Assembly (NCBI GenBank): GCA_021414065.1 | Contig: JAIOPE010000091.1 | Coordinates: forward strand, 1 to 41,338 | Direction of reading: 5' to 3' | DNA from: Planctomycetota bacterium | Lineage (GTDB): Bacteria > Planctomycetota > JAJSAM01 > JAJVHW01 | Length of the DNA: 41,338 nucleotides | Shown: piece by piece, positions 40,201 to 41,338 of the stretch | Numbering within the stretch: the stretch's first letter is position 1 | How the letters are laid out: every line of letters starts with the position of its first letter | The notes under the pieces: generated by a model | Told to the model about the DNA's origin: nothing | Database searches by the model: none | The model's input: only the letters and a program-made list of their open reading frames with translations | Made by a program: the position numbers and the translations under genes

Positions 40201-40716
40201 CATGAACATCCCGGTCTGCGACATCCGGTCTTCGCCGGACGCCTGCCGCGCGAGGCCGAGGTCCATCACCTTCACGTCGCCGGTCGCGGTCAGGAGGACG
40301 TTCCCCGGCTTCAGGTCCCGGTGGACGATGCCCGCGGCGTGCACCGCGTCGAGGCCGCGCGCGATCTCGCGTCCGAGGTGGCGGCAGAGGTCTTCGGGCA
40401 CGCGGCCCACCTCGTGGCGGAGGTCTTCGAGCGACCTCCCGACGACGTACTCGAGGACGAGCACCGGGACGTTGACGCCGTCCTGCACAACGTCGAGGCA
40501 CTCGAACGTGCGGACGACGTTGGGGTGGGCGATCGCCTGCCCCGACCGCGCCTCGCGCTCGAAGCGCTCGCGGGATCCCGGCATCGCGAGCAGATGCGGG
40601 TGGACGACCTTCAGCGCAACGGGTCCCGCGGGGCCCGTCGCGGCGTAGACCCTTCCCATTCCGCCGGCGCCGAGTTCGCGGTCGATGACGTACGGGCCGA
40701 CACGGTCGCCGATCAT
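37228..40716 (-). CDS. Serine/threonine kinase fused to AAA/STAND-type ATPase and TPR repeats
   Basis: The 1162-residue protein has an N-terminal kinase domain (1-270) with ELGAGGMGRVY, Lys36, Glu54, HRDLKPGNV (Asp134) and DLG (Asp152), so catalysis is likely. A basic linker leads to an AAA_16-like ATPase from about 310 with Walker A GEAGIGKTR near 332-340 and Walker B LVLVVDDLHFA. About ten TPR-like repeats follow from 720 to the end (for example AAEAAATIGLGTTVDALGRSAEAQELFARH, LGNVFLSQGRLEEAQAQHERGLALARACG). Such proteins act as signal hubs where the TPRs sense partners and the ATPase switches state. TATCGT ends 8 nt before the ATG with a GTGACC 17 nt further up. Confidence 0.93.
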   Translation of the reverse strand: MIGDRVGPYVIDRELGAGGMGRVYAATGPAGPVALKVVHPHLLAMPGSRERFEREARSGQAIAHPNVVRTFECLDVVQDGVNVPVLVLEYVVGRSLEDLRHEVGRVPEDLCRHLGREIARGLDAVHAAGIVHRDLKPGNVLLTATGDVKVMDLGLARQASGEDRMSQTGMFMGTAAYAPPEQFFGKKDLDPRSDLYSLGAMLFELATGRVPFQAEAIGDLVRQVLRDKAPRIGVLAPQTTPFFEEVVATLLEKDPDRRFASAADVAEVLQDGEAADWWAAASVRRQTETRKPMRRVRVQRETEIWGREDDLSELHSLWDRAKRGAGEVVLVEGEAGIGKTRLVEEFLAAIEGESDVAAQVLVGRHDPAGAAAQALAAAFRDHLGADDLDARLSELLPETASLVPSFAALLRGEAPPDDAPRLTADAIRTLFVQLARNLSQEAPLVLVVDDLHFATDDGRALFRALALAVEGYPVLLVGTARPGLPANWVEGIASRGNVTRHEVRRLDEGTVRTALTRHLGATHDAQSVAGSIAAQAGGNPYFVVEAIRHLADRGHLTRTDDGAWRVSSVPAELALPPTVRELVERRLAALLPADRELFEAAACQGHEFDGRLVAETLGRPRMDVLRGLGRLELTTHLVRAAGVRFAFDHHVVHEVLYAGQADDARMRRHGAVAAALESRHGAATANPATLDGAVCADLVRHLLRSADAPRALRYLDRALAHLSARYLTDAAIALAEGALAVPGLLAGAARADLLLRHCHTLDIAGRRVRQEECALEAGRLADEANDVSLRCRAASALGLVFVSTTRPREAEATYHRMLDLARTHGDRAAEAAATIGLGTTVDALGRSAEAQELFARHTVLARELGDVSAEAASTINLGNVFLSQGRLEEAQAQHERGLALARACGNRRWETNASANLAEVFRLRGHAAEAKERFERHLALSRELGDRRFQSFAHGILGVIALSIGRLAEACEHFERATSIRRETGDRRMEALMRSNLGVALAELDRADEARDHLVRGWDVLVEIGSSPDAQWNLPALVGIEVRGGRPDEARALVAERIELARRIGEGVSEALALASATRLPGADVAAAESAYAAHAPRIEVRARSEAALFLYRATGRAAYLSEARRLFEESTAHFSGEDRAAALANLRVNREIAEACREAGI

Positions 40717-40724
40717 GGGGCGGA

Positions 40725-40753
40725 ACGATAGCAGGCCGGGCCGCGGCGGTCAC
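40725..40753 (-). promoter_or_regulatory. Promoter of the kinase-ATPase-TPR gene
   Basis: On the minus strand GTGACC (40753-40748), a 17-nt spacer and TATCGT (40730-40725) precede the ATG by 8 nt. No ribosome site, so leaderless transcription is predicted. Confidence 0.55.
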
Positions 40754-40767
40754 CGGTGCGTTGTTTC

Positions 40768-40869
40768 GTTCGCACCTCGGGCCTACCTCGTCGGGAACGC
40801 AGCCACGAGCGCCGGGTCGCGTTCTCCTCGGTCCGGCCCGGCCGCTCTGCTCCGCGAATGCGCGTCGCG
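40768..40869 (+). repeat. Dispersed repeat, copy C
   Basis: Third ungapped copy of the repeat. It reads FAPRAYLVGNAATSA and PRSGPAALLRE in frame. It lies immediately upstream of the kinase promoter and directly next to the palindrome at 40873. Same orientation as copies A and B. Confidence 0.8.
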
Positions 40870-40872
40870 CCT

Positions 40873-40969
40873 GGGGACGGGGCTGACTTTCTCACTTCTT
40901 GGCAGGCACGGGCGCGGCGCGCTCGGGAACGGTGAGCCGCTAGGAAGTGAGAAAGTCAGCCCCGTCCCC
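40873..40969. repeat. REP-like palindrome with 26-bp perfect arms
   Basis: Arms 40873-40898 and 40944-40969 are exact inverted copies, beginning GGGGACGGGGCTGAC and containing TTTCTCACTT, around a 45-nt centre, with a few more pairs inside the arms. The GGGGAC...GTCCCC ends resemble REP palindromes linked to Y1 (RAYT-type) transposases, from my memory of such sequences. The last base is the first base of the ABC gene stop codon. Confidence 0.85.
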
Positions 40970-41338
40970 TACGCCAACACCGCGCCCGCGAGACCTTCGT
41001 CTTCGCCCGACGACTCGCCCGCGCGCGGCTCGCGGCGCGGCGGGGCGTCGCCCATCTGCTGCATCTCGTTCATCGCGCGGAAGCGGCTGCCGGGGCGCGC
41101 GAGCAGCTCGGCGGGCGAGCCCTGCTCGACGATGCGGCCACCGTCCACCACCACGACGAGGTCGGCGTTGCGGATCGTCGAGAGACGGTGCGCGACCACG
41201 ATCACGGTGCGGCCGGAGACGAGCTTCGCGAGGGCCGCCTGGACCATCGACTCCGACTTCGAGTCGAGGTTGCTCGTGGCCTCGTCGAGGATGAGGACGG
41301 GGCCGTCCTTCAGGATGGCGCGGGCGATGGTCACGCGC
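40969..41338 (-). CDS. ABC exporter, C-terminal part of ATP-binding domain (partial)
   Basis: The visible 123 residues start [12 protein letters not shown] (end of the signature region) and contain Walker [16 protein letters not shown], the H-loop [19 protein letters not shown] and the end [29 protein letters not shown]. This sequence is typical of MsbA-type fused permease-ATPase exporters. The Walker A and membrane part lie beyond the right edge. The last residues ([24 protein letters not shown]) form a variable tail. The stop TAG shares its last base with the right arm of the palindrome. Confidence 0.9.
   Translation of the reverse strand, partial: RVTIARAILKDGPVLILDEATSNLDSKSESMVQAALAKLVSGRTVIVVAHRLSTIRNADLVVVVDGGRIVEQGSPAELLARPGSRFRAMNEMQQMGDAPPRREPRAGESSGEDEGLAGAVLA

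Noticed and set aside
1..41338. tRNA, rRNA or riboswitch genes
   Set aside because: No cloverleaf with a GTTCGA-type arm, rRNA core sequence or known riboswitch motif was noticed on either strand by eye. A covariance search would be needed to exclude small RNAs.

Overview
The window is strongly GC-rich, with GC-ending codons throughout. It carries about 33 protein genes, partial genes included, several gene remnants and an unusual amount of repeat and palindrome structure. I see no rRNA, tRNA or CRISPR array. The gene content suggests a Gram-negative-type bacterium with a large, signalling-rich genome: secreted EF-hand and HEAT/von Willebrand factor A (vWA) proteins, Ser/Thr kinases (one fused to an ATPase and TPRs), an LpxL-type acyltransferase and lipoproteins. 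Planctomycetota is my first guess and Myxococcota the main alternative. This is inference from gene content, not from a marker gene.

Layout. 1-1080: a partial gene leaving the left edge and a decayed serine recombinase. 1081-4554 (minus): terC and tpx, then chrA, then an unknown gene. 4609-5190 (plus): miaE with no normal start codon. 5208-9292 (minus): a Zn-ribbon/vWA protein translationally coupled to a Ser/Thr kinase. 9525-9760: a 236-bp inverted-repeat element with internal hairpins. 9761-13108 (minus): response regulator, histidine kinase and secreted EF-hand protein. 13109-13535: intergenic region with a second long inverted repeat. 13536-16480 (plus): a secreted protein of unknown function, a Pro/Gly tract protein and a chagasin-like (I42) lipoprotein. 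16538-16622: a receiver-domain remnant. 16790-19573 (minus): P-type ATPase. 19676-21544 (plus): secreted HEAT+vWA protein. 21631-25384: putative lipoprotein, methyltransferase and SLC13/TrkA-C transporter. 25410-30534 (plus): a coupled pair of unknown genes, an acyltransferase, a membrane metallophosphoesterase and an ArnT-like glycosyltransferase. 30553-33976: a phosphatase-fold protein with an altered active site, a second ArnT-like enzyme and DNA polymerase IV. 34079-37187: unknown membrane protein, a three-gene operon whose first product resembles Tse2-type toxins, a small membrane protein, and a duplicated fragment of the operon's last gene. 37228-40716 (minus): a 1162-residue kinase-ATPase-TPR protein. 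40969-41338: the end of an ABC exporter leaving the right edge.

Three patterns cut across the window. (1) At least nine genes have a TANNNT box ending 6-9 nt before the start codon and no Shine-Dalgarno sequence, which predicts leaderless transcription; two divergent pairs share overlapping -10 boxes. (2) A dispersed repeat of about 102 bp occurs three times in the same orientation, 82-83% identical by hand alignment and without gaps; one copy forms the N terminus of the metallophosphoesterase. (3) Three long inverted repeats (31-bp, 18-bp and 26-bp arms) sit between genes; the last resembles a REP-type palindrome.

Functionally the window mixes envelope building (acyltransferase, two lipid-linked sugar transferases, metallophosphoesterase), ion and metal transport (TerC, ChrA, P-type ATPase, SLC13), peroxide defence (Tpx), signalling (two-component pair, two kinases, vWA partner) and a candidate toxin cassette with signs of local duplication.
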